The notes below the pieces were generated by a model. That model did not search any database. It saw only the letters and a list, made by a program, of their open reading frames with translations, and was not told the origin of the DNA. The translations under genes and the position numbers were made by a program. From Bactrocera neohumeralis (taxonomy: Eukaryota; Arthropoda; Insecta; Diptera; Tephritidae): 64,000 bases of DNA. Within the stretch, counting starts at the first letter, position 1. Each line of letters opens with the position of its first letter. Where the stretch lies: assembly GCF_024586455.1 (NCBI RefSeq), contig NC_065923.1, forward strand, positions 52,793,237 through 52,857,236, read 5' to 3'. Of this stretch, positions 1-12,173 are shown piece by piece.

Positions 1-961
1 TATGAAAACAGTTTATTCAGACTTCAAAGAGTGGTTTTACCATAGACAAGCTTTTTGATTATTCTCTGATTAAAATCAGTTTCAAAGCGAGCTTTTCAAG
101 ATCTTTGGCTTTCTGTCAGCGCAAAATGCCCCACAAATTCATACAGTTTCAGTTATGTGTTACTTTTGACTACCCGAAATTAAAACTTTTTGCAAAATTC
201 TTCAGCCTCTGCTAAATCTAAAGTCATGATATTGACTACTAATCCTCCCGAAATCATGAGAATGTTGATTGGCCTAAGAAGATATAAGTAGTTCAGGTGT
301 TCCATGAGTTTCCTCAGATAAAAAACAGCCTTTTTTCATTCGATAAAAAATTAAATATTTTATTAGGATTTTTTATTGTTACAAGCATACACTATTAACA
401 AAGAAATTCTGAAATTTCGGCCATTGTGACGCCATTTCCGGTGACACCTCGGAAAAAAGATACGCCCGCGTTGGCAGGATAACTCTTTAAAGGAAGGAAT
501 CATCCAAAGTGAAAAAAATACGTGCTTTAGTTAAAACTTTAACTTAGAACTTGAACGAAGGAAAAAAACTGAAAATTGAATTTTTGGCAGACATTTTTAT
601 AAAAAAAAATAAAAATTTCAGTGAAAATTTAAATAATCATCTAGGGTCCAATGTTCAAACGTAATAATGCTAAGGTGATGAGATACTGAGTATATTTGAT
701 GGAGTGGACAAATAATATGAACAAAGCAGCAAATATACAAAGTGCTCTCACGGAACTCTACTCTTGAAATAATTAAGCGAGTGAACTTAGTAGATAAAGA
801 AAACAATAAGTTCTCTACTCTCTCTCGTTTCCTCTATCCTTCTCACTAACTCTCAATTTGGCCGCATAAAGTTTCTAATAGATCCAGTTCTTTAAAATTC
901 TAACTTCCTGTTTTGCGATGAAGCATTCAGCCAAAATCGGTGGGATAATAAAGACATCGAG
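1..961. other. Unassigned AT-rich DNA
   Basis: I see no gene or recognisable transposon here. The only notable points are A-rich runs near 598-615 and a CT-rich stretch near 805-850. The family A element begins at its right edge. Confidence 0.5.
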
Positions 962-2021
962 AACAAGTTAGGAAGGGCTAAGTTCGGGTGTCAACGAACA
1001 TTTTATACTCTCGCATGATAAAGTGATAATCGAGATTTCATTATCCGTCATTTACATATTTTTCAAATACCGTATTTGTGTAAAGTTTTATTCCGCTATC
1101 ATCATTGGTTCCTAATGTTTATACTCGTATTATACAGAGAAGGCATCAGATGGAATTCAAAATAGCGCTATATTGGAAGAAGGGGTGGTTGTGAACCGAT
1201 TTCACATATTTCGTAAATGTCATCAGGGTGTTAAGAAAATATTATATACCGAATTTCATTGAAATCGGTAGAGTATTTCCTGAGATATGGTTTTTGGTTC
1301 ATAAGTACTAAGTGGGCGACGCCACGCTCATTTTCAATTTTTAAAAAAAGCCTGGGTGCAGCTTCCTTCTGCCATTTCTTCTGTAAAATTTAGTGTTTCT
1401 GACGTTTTTTGTTAGTCGGTTAACGCACTTTTAGTGATTTTCAACATAACCTTTGTATGGGAGGTGGGCGTGGTTATTATCCGATTTCTTTCATTTTTGA
1501 ACTGTATATGGAAATGCCTGAAGGAAACGACTCTATAGAGTATGGTTGGCATAGCTATAGTAGTTTCCATATATAGTACTTTTCCAAAAAAAATTACGTC
1601 CAAATATGCATCTCCCTGATGAGATCCTTTGTGCCAACTTTCACTTTAATATCTTTATTTATGGCTTAGTTATGACAATTTATAGGGTTTCGGTTTTCGC
1701 CATTTTGTGGGCGTGGCAGTTAGCCGATTTTGCCACTCTTCGAACTTAACCTTCTTATGGAGCCAAGAAATACGTGTACCAAGTTTCACCATGATATCTC
1801 AATTTTTACTCAAGTTACAGCTTGCACGGGCGGTCGGACGAACAGACGGACGGACGGACAGACAGACATCCGGATTTCAACTCTACTCGTCACCCTGATC
1901 ACTATGGTATATACATATAACCCTATATCTGACTAGTTTAGTTTTAGGACTTACAAACAACCGTTATGTGAACAAAACTATAATACTCTCCTTAGCAACT
2001 TTGTTGCGAGAGTATAAAAAT
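962..2021 (+). mobile_element. Family A mini-me/DINE-1-like element, copy A1
   Basis: This is the most complete copy of a non-coding dispersed repeat. The head carries an imperfect hairpin at 982-999 (GTTCG and CGAAC arms). TTTTATACTCTCGCA at 1001-1015 is repeated exactly, in inverse orientation, at 2005-2019 as a subterminal inverted repeat. A GACG/GACA tract (GTCY on the other strand) occupies about 1836-1868, next to a core at about 1866-1902 that matches copy A2. The tail hairpin is GCAAC-TTT-GTTGC at 1995-2007. A (GTCY)n tract beside a fixed core with short subterminal repeats is the known layout of dipteran mini-me and DINE-1 elements, which are regarded as non-autonomous Helentron relatives. 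Short open frames inside are not genes. The family assignment is inferred from architecture; the exact ends are uncertain by a few bases. Confidence 0.8.
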
Positions 2022-3689
2022 GGAATGATTTTTATCGTTGGACTTTCAGTCAATCTGTCAGTCTCGCTTTTTACCTCTATCTCATAAAATAACAATAGGA
2101 AGGCGCACTGTTCCATTTACCGCGCTATTCATGAATAGAAATAACAGTTTTAGAGTCTCCACTTACTTTTGTTAGCAACGATGAGGCACCAAAAGGGAAC
2201 TCCTATTCTACAGAAGATTAAATGCTTGGATTATTGGATTTTTACGCCGTTAAATGGAGTAAACCTCACTAATTCTAATCCCCCTTATTCAGATTATTTG
2301 CAAAGAAGTTCGTGCTTCATTTTCGAGGCAAGTCCAAGTTCTTTCTGCTGGGTGCAATTTCATTACAAAGCTTGCGTGCGTCTGTGCGCTCGGTGCACTC
2401 GCTCGAATTACCAAAGTTAAGTGTCGAAAAGTTGTTATTGTTGTTGGTGTTGACGTTGCCATTGTTGTTGCCAGGCGGCGTCGCCATCGTTTTTGTTGTT
2501 CATTCATACGTTGTTCATTGTCAGCAGTTGCGACGCTTTGATTCACCTTTCCGCCTGTCATTTGCCCACAGAAAACTTTTGCTTTCACATTCCATTCGTT
2601 TCGATCAGCCAAACTTCCTTCGCCAGCAAAGCGACGGTGAGTGGGGCGAGAGAAGACTAGCAAACCCTGGGACTACTGCACCGCATCGCCTGCTTTCCGG
2701 CTAACAAATTACTTGCAACTTTGCAATGCTGCAACATGCAAAGTTGCAATTTTTCGACATCTCAGCACTCCGCGCCGCCCTTGCCCCCTGCAGTGTAAGC
2801 AACAACTACAGAACTATTGGCTGCTTGAATAGCTGCTTGCCGAGCTGGTTAGTGAAAGCTGTGGTTGGGTCAACGAACGTTTTTCGCCTTCGCACACTTC
2901 ACTGGCTGAACGGTTGTTAGTTAGTTGATTGGGCGGCGGTTGGGCGACTGGCAGGATGGCCGATTTAGTGTATGGGCGTTCGAAACGTTGCTAGTTTGTT
3001 GGTTATTGGGTTTATTTGCTTGGTTGACTTTAGAGTTAAATTGGAAATTCCTTGGTTTACCTTCCATGCACTTCCACAGGCGCACACAAAAGAAGCTTAC
3101 CATAAAGCGCTCACACACACACACATACATGCTCTTGAAGCCATCTAGCTCCACCGATATGAAAAGTATGTAAAGCATTAGAGAGCTTTCCGGAAAATCT
3201 TGTGGTCGTTTTTATCGATCGGAAACATTTTTTTGTTGCTCAAGCAATCACCGTTATTGCTCAATTTTTAATATAAGTAATCATAAGCTATTTATTACAA
3301 GATAACGGTCACGATAAAGTGGTTGCCAATTTAAATATTTTCTTTAGCATATATATGTCTGCAAGAGCAACAATTCAAGAATAATCATTACAAGGAGGCG
3401 GTCAGGAAGGACAAATCGCTTGAAAACTAGGTATTCTTTATCAATGGCCTTCAAGTGATTTTTCATGCGGTTATTCGTATATTTTTCTGTATTCTGGGTT
3501 AATCAAAAATAAGTTTTAGATTAGTGGGAAAAAGCGGTAATAATACTATCCAAGTATACCATATGGATATGGGTTACCACAAAGGCTTTTAAATTCAGTC
3601 GAAACTATTTACATACATATCGGCAAGCTAAAAATAACCACAGGTGACGAGAACACCGTGTTCAAGAAGCTTCAAACGACACCTATAAA
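2022..3689. other. Non-coding GC-richer block with simple repeats
   Basis: Positions 2300-3180 are richer in GC than the surroundings and contain GTT-type trinucleotide runs (about 2433-2475) and a CA microsatellite near 3112-3127. Frames of 124-130 codons are open on both strands over the same bases, which points to composition rather than coding. No family similarity is visible. From 3180 to 3689 I see nothing recognisable. Confidence 0.45.
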
Positions 3690-4520
3690 ACATTCATTAT
3701 ACTCTCGCAACAAAGTTGCTAAGGAGAGTCTTACAGTTTTGTTCACATAACGGTTGTTTGTAAGTCCTAAAACTAAAAGAGTCAGATGTAGGGTTATGTA
3801 TACCAAAGTGATCAGGGTGACGAGTAGAGTCGAAATCCGGATGTCCGTCCGTCCGTCTGTCCATCCATCCGTCCGTGCAAGCTGTAACTTGAGTAAAAAT
3901 TCAGATATCATGATGAAACTTGGTACAAAATCGGCCCACTGCCACGCCCACAAAATGGCGAAAACCGAAAACCTGTAAAGTGTGAAGTGAAGTGAAGTGA
4001 AATTTGGCACAAAGGATCGGGAGGGGCATATTTGGGCGTAATTTTTTTGGATAAGTGGGCGTGGCACCGCCCCCTACTATGTTTTTTGTACATATCTCGG
4101 AAACTATTATAGCTGTGTCAACTAAACTCTATAGAGTCGTTTCTTTCAGGCATTTCCATATACAGTTCAAAAATGAAAGAAATCGGATAATAACCACGCC
4201 CACCTCCCATACAAAGGTTATGTTGAAAATCACTAAAAGTGCGTTAACCGACTAACAAAAAACGTCAGAAACACTAAATTTTACGGAAGAAATGGCAGAA
4301 GGAAGCTGCACCCAGGCTTTTTTTTTAAAATTGAAAATGGGCGTGGCGTCGCCCACTTATGGACCAAAAACCATATCTCGGGAACTACTAATCTAATTAG
4401 TTTTACAGCAAAATAAAAAAAATATGTAAATGACGGATAATGAAATTTCGATTATCACTTTATCATGCGAGAGTATAAAATGTTCGGTGACACCCAAACT
4501 TAGCCCTTCCTTACTTGTTT
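3690..4520 (-). mobile_element. Family A mini-me/DINE-1-like element, copy A2
   Basis: This is an inverted relative of copy A1, about 830 bp long against about 1,060 bp. The subterminal repeat is seen at 3697-3709 and 4466-4480. The core begins TGATCAGGGTGACGAG near 3809 and continues to GTCGAAATCCGGATGTCC, and the (GTCY)n tract runs from about 3843 to 3876. The head hairpin region is at about 4481-4500, and the shared outer head sequence ends at 4520. Differences from A1 are scattered substitutions and a shortened middle. Together with A1 it forms a long inverted repeat with a spacer of about 1.67 kb. Confidence 0.8.
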
Positions 4521-7500
4521 TAGTCTATAATAAATTTTTCGTTATTGTTTCATACAAAAAAAAAATAAATAAAAATGAATTGTTTTTTAAGTTAATCAAA
4601 TAAATTTTATTGTATTCTTGTATTTGGTGAACTACAATAAAAAAATTGGTGATCCATATTTGACTACTTTACTCTACAGTTCTCTGACCTTTTTACTCTA
4701 TTCCAGGTGGTTAATATAATTCACTCCTTGTGAATTCCAATGAAGCAGGTTTGACGGTTGACTGTTTCAACTGCTACTCAGCCTCAGGTGCCTACTAGTG
4801 GATATATATTCGCTTATGATCACGAAACGATATATATTTGATAAAGCTCATTTTCCAATTCGTCAAACCGTCAAATTCATTATTAACGATATCCATCGAA
4901 CGAGTAGGGTTACCGTAAACAGTATCCAAGCGCTTTTTATTTTACTACCCCATTTCATTTCTAAAAGCAAAAGATTAATCAGCAATCGATATGGGCTCTT
5001 TTACCATATTTCTAAAATGCATTACCACAAGCTGTCACTGCGAGTCTTGAACGTCTATAAAAATGTACTATACAAGTATGATATCAAATTTATCTTGCGA
5101 CAATGGTGAGATATTGGACCGCCCTCCATATTATTATTGCGTGTTACTCCCTCGTTCTTGACAAGATGTCGTCTATTCATCGACATCTTTTTAACATTTT
5201 TCAGCCAGAAAACATTTTTTAGATCTAATAAACATAGATAACTAAATCTCGTAAAAATGCCAAATAGTAATTAGTGAACCTGAACATCTTTCATTACCAT
5301 TTCACTGTTCGATTTCATTTCAATCTTGTCTGAACGATCAGATATTATTGATGAAGTATTTTTTTTAAACCATTTGAAGATACAATGTATAAAAATACCC
5401 TGTTATTTGTCTATGCATTGTTGTGGATAAGCCAAGGGCTTCACAATTGGTGGTTGTTTTGCGGTAAAAATTTTGACAGCATTTGTCAATACTCTGATAA
5501 ATAGAAAGCTGTCAGCGAAGCAGATTTATCGTCAGGACCGTAAAGGCGACTTAAATATATTGTTTCCTATCACGAAGTAATACTCAATATGGTGGTTCCG
5601 TAGGAGAAATAGCCTTGGTAGTAAGTTAGGTTTAGTAAATTAAAGTGACGCACTTCGGCTTTCCATGCTTCCCGTACGACAAAAGAAACCCTTTGACTTG
5701 ACTAAGCATTTTCAAGTGGCGGTTATAAATATGGGATAAAATAGAATATTAAGATTTAGTCAGATTTTTCACCTCTGCTCATCCATGTAAGAGGTTATTT
5801 TTTTCTATAATGAAAAAACAATGCCTCTCCCTACAACTATAGTTTCCCATTAAGACGGATTAATTTTAGAAGCGCATAATAGCTCTTCCTCTCATTAACA
5901 TTTCGAAGCAACTCCATTCGTTACCGTTATATGTCAGTATGGTGAAATTAATCAACTACATCAGTTTGTATATAATGAATTTGTGCAATTCTTCGTCAAA
6001 TCAGCATTATCAATTATTTCCTATTATTTTACATAGGATAATTTGTACAACTTTCCATGAAGTGAGCTGTCAGATATTTAATTAAAATTACAATAATTTA
6101 TTACGCAAACGGCCAAGTGCCAAAACGTTCGATCATTACACACGCCTACGCAAAGTGTATCTATTTATAGGTATGTGGGTATGCATCAATGCAGAAACAC
6201 AAACAAGAAACAATGCAATTGTTATTTTTGCCAAATTGATAGTTATTAACTGTTTAATATATGTCATATGCACTTCCTCGCAATTATTTAATTGAAACGA
6301 GCTCACACTTTCCAATTAACTTAATTAAATAGGAAATATTATTGTCCAAAAATCACTCAAACGTGTGTAAATGCCATCGCAAATTCAATAATGCATGCTG
6401 GCATATTCACTGACATTCTGCAAAATGTATTAAGGTGGCACTTTAAAAAACCAAATGAGAGTTTCTTGGTGTTGTGGCTTCACTTTTTCTGCAAGAAACC
6501 AAAATTTTTAGTCTTGTTTAACGAATATTAAGTTCTGTTCAAGAGAGGTCAAAAACTCACCGTACTGATTGGGATTCGTTTTGGATGTTAAATGAGAAAT
6601 GGTTAGTCATAAATTTTACTTTGAATATTCAATAATTATGATTCATTGCTTGTATTACTTCGTTCATCTAATGTTACTTCTTAACACCTAAAGCTAATGA
6701 AGATTGATGTAGAACTCATTTATGTATATCTGTACATCCGTCCGATTACTGAAAACGTGTTTCTTAGCTTTTACGGGAGGAACTTGGAAAATGGCGGTTT
6801 AATAACACACCGACCTGATAATTCGGATTATTTCACTTTAAAATAGATATATTAAGCACCAGTAAAAATTTTGGAACATAAAATTCATCAGAATATAACT
6901 TATCAAGCGAACAAATACCCATTTTTGAATACCTTTTTCTCAATTTGAAATTTTCTGAGTTTTTCATCTTTAGCTAAATTAGGTTAAGAGGTCGATCTTA
7001 CTTGCACACACACACATTGCAATACCTAAAAAAGTCTCATATACAAATCGGTGAAGCGTTTTGAGCCCTCCACAAATTTGTTGAGCTCTCTAATGTCTAC
7101 ATTCGCCTTCATAAACTCAATTTATCATTTTATGTTTATTTACATATACTATACTTACGCCATGTGTAAGATATGTATATTCAAACAATATGTTTTCTTG
7201 AGCTTACTTTAATTTGATGTCAGAAATGGATGCTATCGGTTCATCGTTAACCTGAAAGGTTAAGATATCAATTAGCACTGTTAACCCAAAGGTTAAGTAA
7301 TCAATATTTTTTCTATATCCACTAATGTTGTCTCTGTCTTTCTGATTGGCTATGTGCTGTAAATATCAGTCAGTGAATAAGACATAAAACAAAACGAGCT
7401 GGATAATGCAAAGTTTGTTACCCTGGTGAAGCCCAAATTGAATAGCACATACCCAGAGGCTTTATGCTTTCCATTGTGGCATAGGTAGGTAAAGCTCCCA

Positions 7501-7539
7501 TCTATAGGCTTTTGTTCTTAGCGAGAATGCACACACATG
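4521..7539. other. Unassigned AT-rich DNA
   Basis: No gene or transposon is recognised across these 3 kb. An open frame at 4798-5109 (103 codons) has no domain-like features and normal AT-rich composition. A small pair of inverted-repeat motifs lies at 7246-7297 and is listed separately. Confidence 0.45.
7246..7297. repeat. Two spaced TTAACC/GGTTAA inverted motifs
   Basis: TTAACC-TGAAA-GGTTAA and TTAACC-CAAA-GGTTAA occur 34 bp apart in the same orientation, at 7247-7263 and 7281-7296. Each is a 6-bp inverted repeat with a 4-5 nt spacer. They could be paired binding sites or a chance duplication; the sequence alone does not decide. Confidence 0.4.
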
Positions 7540-8110
7540 AACAGGGTATATTAAGTTTGCCACGAAGTTTGCAACACCCAGAAGGAAGCGTCGGAGACAC
7601 TATAAAGTATATATATAAATGATCAGTATGTCAAGCTGAGTCGATTTAGCCATGTCCGTCTGTCTGTCTGTCTGTCCGTCTGTCTGTATATATACGAACT
7701 AGTCCCTCAGTTTTTAACATCTCATTTTGAAATTTTGCAAACGTCATTTTCTCTTCAAGAAGCTGCTCATTTGTAGGAATTGCCGATATCAGACCACTAT
7801 AACATGTAGCTGCCATACAAACTGAACAATCGGAAAGAAGTTCTTGTATGTAAAAAATTTGCATTTGACCAGATATATTCACGAAATTTGGAACAGATTA
7901 TTTTCTAAGGAACAATATAATCTCTGAAGAAATTGTTCAGATCGCCTTACTATGGCATATAGCTAATAATATAATCTCCGAAAAAACTGTTCAGAACGGA
8001 TTACTATAGCATATAGCATCCATATAAACTGAACACATAGTTATTAAAAGAAATGCACCTGTGAAGGGTACATTAGCTTCGGTGCTGCCGAAGTTAACGT
8101 TTTTTCTTGT
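7540..8110 (-). mobile_element. Family B mini-me/DINE-1-like element, copy B1
   Basis: This is a non-coding repeat of the second family, reading tail to head in this orientation. The tail motif lies near 7540-7556. The core begins TGATCAGTATGTCAAG near 7620 and ends before the (GTCY)n tract at 7653-7688. The head hairpin CTTCGG-TGCTG-CCGAAG is intact at 8077-8093. The same order of parts is found in copies at 46.7 and 52.4 kb in the opposite orientation. The core is a diverged version of the family A core. Frames within it are incidental. Confidence 0.8.
7653..7688 (+). repeat. (GTCY)n proto-microsatellite of copy B1
   Basis: A tract of GTCT and GTCC tetranucleotides follows the conserved core and precedes TATATA. 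It is a built-in part of the element and matches the reverse-strand GACA/GACG tract at 52809-52845. Confidence 0.85.
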
Positions 8111-8417
8111 TTTTTCACTCTTTTACTTCCGTATACCAATCGGATAGCCATATCCGATAAATTTAAGCTATCTTTAAACATTAACGAAGCTTGGATTAGG
8201 TGTACATCAGAGAGCTTTTACTCGTCAGAGTAGGTAATTGAAAAAAGAGTCCAACCAAGCAGTTTGGGAGGAGTTAGACTAATGCTTATCAGTCGCTAAC
8301 TCATACGGAATCTGTTATTTTCAAACTATTTTGATTCAGCAAAAAAGTTTTACGAATTTTTAATAGCGAAGCACCACTATCATATTTTTCTAACACGACC
8401 AATCTACATGGGTCATT

Positions 8418-8762
8418 TTTGAGTAATTGGCAAATTGTGTGGGATCAAATCTTAACAATGATCACGATTGAATTCACGATACCATCCACAAATACTGGTC
8501 CTTGATGGAACTTTATCGGCGAAACTTGAATTAAGTTCATCAATGCACTATTGTTGAGTTAATCCACATCGAAAGTTAAAAAAAAGAATCGTGCAAAAAT
8601 GTTTGCGGCTGTAATTCCATTTTTTAGCCGAGATGTATATTTCAAGTTTCAGTAAACAGCACAAGAGCGCTCGTATATCAAGACGTTCTGAGTATGCACA
8701 ACATCAAAAATGTCAAATTAAACTATAATGGCGTGAGTCGCAAGATGTCAACACTCGGGTTG
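8418..8762 (-). mobile_element. Mariner N-terminal relic
   Basis: The reverse strand carries a degenerate 5' region and start of a mariner transposase. A start codon lies at 8618-8620, followed by a broken frame whose pieces (for example CGWYREFN-like and IPHNLP-like segments) match the helix-turn-helix half of mariner proteins. The 5' leader and coding start align with those of the relic at 55185-55800, so the two are the same lineage. The fragment ends at about 8418 after the first quarter of the protein; there is no catalytic domain. Stops and frameshifts are frequent. Confidence 0.65.
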
Positions 8763-10049
8763 TGAAATAGCAAAATATAAAAGGCGACCTACGTATGTGC
8801 CTACGAAGGTTTCCTTGAATATCTCCTTGGTCTTGGCTTTTTCCTTACCAGACGTTTATGAGTGTTTGATCATAGCGGAAGCTTCACTAGGAAGCTGATG
8901 GACTCGTAAGAAATAGCACTTTTATCCCAATTTCATTCTAAATGGATATTAGCATTGTCCGACCACGTCTATAAAGAGAAACCTGTTTACATATAAGTAC
9001 CACCCTAACATAAATACCTAAAGCCAAATGTAAACATGTATTTAACTATAATTCTGAATTCGGTTATAATTTTTAAGTTGATTTGCTGGTGTTTGCGAAA
9101 TGTCAAAGTTGCAAGCGAAATTCGGATAATAATTTTAACATTTCGCAAATAAGCAAATAAATAAATAAATCATATTACAAGCGTATATATGTGTGTAACA
9201 CGCACTAAAAAGCTTAGAATTACATGCAACAACACACACACACACCACTCACATGCGAAGGTATTTGCGGAGAATGCACCGCAATTTGCCAATTGAAACT
9301 GTGTTGCAACGCAGCATTTAATTTCCTTTGTTCTGGGGCAATTTACTTAAATCAAATTCTATTATTTCCTCCATGTCTTTAATTAAATTTTATTTCCATT
9401 TTCAACTGACACAGCACACACACACATACATACGCGCAACGGGGGTTTGCAATTTGCAAATAAAATGTGTTAAAACGCTGCCACAAACAGCACACAAATA
9501 ACGGTAAACGTATTATGCTTAACTGGCAGTTAAGACGTGTTAAGATCCGCTTAGCAATGGCTTAGCCCTGGTCGTTTGTGTGCCTTCGTGTTAAACGGAA
9601 AGTTAAATCGTTGTCACAGGCGAGGTGAAACGCTCAGTCACACCAAAAATTCAAGTGAGTTTAAAGTAATTCCAAAATAAATATAATAAAATGCTACCAA
9701 CAAAATTGCAATTTTACAGATTTTTCAGCTCAATGTTGGCTTAGAAACCGCAAAGACCATTTGCCTAGAAGGCAGATGTGCCTTCAACAAAAAGCGCACA
9801 TTTGCTAACTACTGTGGTTAGAGTCTTAATCTACTAAAAAAATATTAATTAATAATACTAAACAAATAGATTAAGAACAAATTGATTATACGAATGTCGG
9901 TGTATTAGGTAAACTCTGCGAGATTATAGTAACTGTCGACTCACTATCAAGTAAGAGAGAGGTTAGTGACTACAGCTATCCAATGTGAACACATTTTCTA
10001 CATGATACTCATAGCTCGCACTCATTCGCAATGCATTTATTTTTACGAA
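8763..10049. other. Unassigned DNA with CA microsatellites
   Basis: No gene recognised. CA tracts occur at about 9228-9247 and 9413-9425. The segment 9100-9660 is free of transposon similarity and has mixed composition typical of dipteran intergenic DNA. Confidence 0.45.
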
Positions 10050-10204
10050 CGGGTGATCCAGATTTTCAATAGCCTTTCTTTACAAATCGCGCGTGAGTGG
10101 TGTCAAGCCCACATGTTAATTTTGTTTAGTGTAGTTTGGCATTTCATAATGGAAAGACTTACGCCTGCACAACGAATATCGCGAATATGTACGTTACAAA
10201 ATAA

Positions 10205-11063
10205 ACAGAACTTTGCCGATTGTCCAGTGATAATTTCATGACATTTCATCGATTGGAAGTGAAGTTGTCGGTGCGAAAATGAGCGTCGAAAAAAGAGCCA
10301 TCATTAAATTTTGTTTAAAATTGGTAAAACTTTTACCAAAACGTTTCAATTGATGAAATAAGTTTATGGCGATGATTGCCTATTAGTCCAGTCATTATAG
10401 TAAGTTCACCTATATGTCTGTAAATACTTGTATATTGACAACCTAAAGTTGACTCAAAACCTACATATGGAAGGTATACCGAATATATACCGGGTATATC
10501 GAATTCCGAGATTCTTATCTACATAATTTAAGCTTAAATGACTGCACTATATCCCGTGGCAGAGTGCACGAGTGGTTTCAACGTTTTCAAAGTGGTCGTG
10601 AGGATATAAATGACGATCAACATATGGGCCAATCAAAATACGTGATCACCGGAAATTCCATCGAAACTGTGCGTGAATTCATCAAAAATCAGCCGAAATT
10701 ATCACTGAAATTCATGGAAATGGAAATGGAAAATTGCTCAGAATCCAACATTCGATCAACATTATTTGACCAAAAATCACATTGCCCGTGTTCATCTGAT
10801 ATATCTGATATGGCACCGTGCGACTTCTTCTTTTTCGGCAAAATGCATTTGCCCATGAAAGGAAAGCGTTATACAGGCGTAGAGGCCATTCAAATGGCTT
10901 GCATCGGCATACTGACGACCACACCGGCCAACGAGCTAAAACAACCGTGCAAAAAACTTTATTGAAGCAGAAGGAGACTATTTTGAATAAAATAAATTGA
11001 TTTTGGCGAAAAAACCGTTTGTTCTGATTTTTTTAAGTCCTGCTTACTTTGGAAGCACCTTGT
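10205..11063 (+). mobile_element. Mariner relic nested in the IS630-like element
   Basis: This copy is the same lineage as the one at 33309-34174. The 5' end has lost its terminal repeat. The start codon at 10279 (MSVEKRAIIKF) is followed by frameshifts. The helix-turn-helix region is clear from 10564 (RVHEWFQRFQSGRED). The third catalytic Asp lies in DMAPCDFFFFGK near 10809, and the tail reads MHLPMKGKRYTGVEAIQ. The block with the first and second catalytic Asp is deleted. The right terminal repeat is present near 11046-11063 (complement of CTTCCAAAGTAAGCAGGACT). A 166-bp element sits inside at 10384-10549. Confidence 0.8.
10384..10549. mobile_element. MITE with 13-bp inverted ends and TAT target duplication
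   Basis: The paralogous mariner at 33.6 kb reads GCCTATCCCG across this site, whereas here 166 bp are inserted after TAT. The insert begins TAGTCCAGTCATT and ends with AATGACTGCACTA, inverted repeats matching at 12 of 13 positions. TAT is duplicated at 10381-10383 and 10550-10552. It has no coding capacity. The family is unknown to me; a TA or TAT target suggests a cut-and-paste DNA transposon derivative. Confidence 0.85.
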
Positions 11064-12173
11064 ATAAAGAAAATTCACGTTCTGTAAAGAATGTGTTTCG
11101 CGCTTGCTCAACTTATCGTCAACATAATCGGCTTGCTGAGCGTTTTGTTCGCAACACCATCACCCATCATTCATTATTGGATAATATTAGACCGAATAGA
11201 TCCCGTCCAGAACGCAGTAAAGAAAATATAGCAGCCGTAGGTGGAAGGGTACACGAAGAACCTGGAGCGTCGATTCGACTCCGTTAGCATCAACTCGGAC
11301 TGACGTATGGAACGACTTGGCGCCTCTTTCGTCGAGATCTTAAATTGAAAGAGTAGAAAATGGAGCTTGTGCAAGAACTTAAGCAACTCGACCTTCCGAA
11401 GCGACATTGCCTCGCTCTGTGGGCTCTTGAAAAGACCCAAGAAGATCCGCCGTTTTTGAGGCAAATTTTGTTCAGCGGTGAGGCCCATTTTTAGCTCCAT
11501 GGGTATGCAAACAAACAAAATTTCAGCCTATGGGACGAAGTGCAACCTGAAGAGATTCAAGAGCTACCATTTTATCCAAACAGCAACGGTTTGATCTAAT
11601 TAGTGGGCCTGTGGAATCTGCGGTCCATAATTCTTCAAAAATGATGCCGTTGTCCATAATTCTTCAAAATGATGACCGTAAACGAAAAGCATCGCGACAT
11701 GATGCAACTGACTAAATAATCATGTGATCTAATAAACATAAAAGGACGGATGTTTACTATGGCGAGAGATTTTATGAAGCGACATTTGGTTTCGCATCGC
11801 ATCAATCAATGGATTAGCAGATAATTTCACATCTTGGGTCTGTCGATCGCCAAGATCGTGTGATATCACATCGTAAGACTGTTTCCTGTAAGGATATGTA
11901 AGGTCTTAAGCATGCTATGATTCAACCGCTGAGCAAGCCATCACGGGTGTCATTTTCCAGTTACCAGTCGAAATGCTCGAACGAGTCATCGAAAATTGGA
12001 CTCAACGGATGGACCATCTGAGACGTAGCCGCCGCCAATATTTGAAAGAGATAATATTCAAAAATAAATGCCAAAGAATGTTCTTTCGATTGATAGTAAA
12101 CACTCCGTATAAAATTTGAAGTTTCCATGTTTTTCTTAAAAAAAAAATTGAGAACCTTCAAACGGATCACCTT

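Larger units (their letters stand above)
10050..12173 (+). mobile_element. IS630-like DNA transposon relic, interrupted by a mariner
   Basis: This is a member of the IS630-Tc1-mariner superfamily. Terminal repeats are recognisable: GGTGATCC near 10052 and its complement near 12164-12171. The transposase starts at the ATG at 10149-10151 (MERLTPAQR). It is broken after about 20 codons by a mariner at 10205-11063 and resumes at about 11066 (SVKNVFRACS, then RPERSKENIAAVGG). The first catalytic Asp is replaced: FSGEAHF is seen near 11470 where the family has an Asp before the Glu. A stop follows directly. A roughly 20-base segment is duplicated at about 11621-11672. The C-terminal part is visible at 11960-12060 (EMLERVIENWTQRMDHL, then frameshifted). 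The element at 58.4-59.7 kb is a distant relative. Confidence 0.75.

Noticed and set aside
2289..2704. Overlapping 124- and 130-codon frames on opposite strands
   Set aside because: Both are open over the same simple-composition bases with no motif; this is a compositional effect.
4798..5109. 103-codon frame as a possible gene
   Set aside because: No motif, AT-rich low-complexity composition, no supporting context.
9625..9665. Initiator-like TCAGTC with a downstream GTGAGT donor-like site as a promoter and first exon
   Set aside because: Both motifs are short and common; no downstream element or reading frame supports them.
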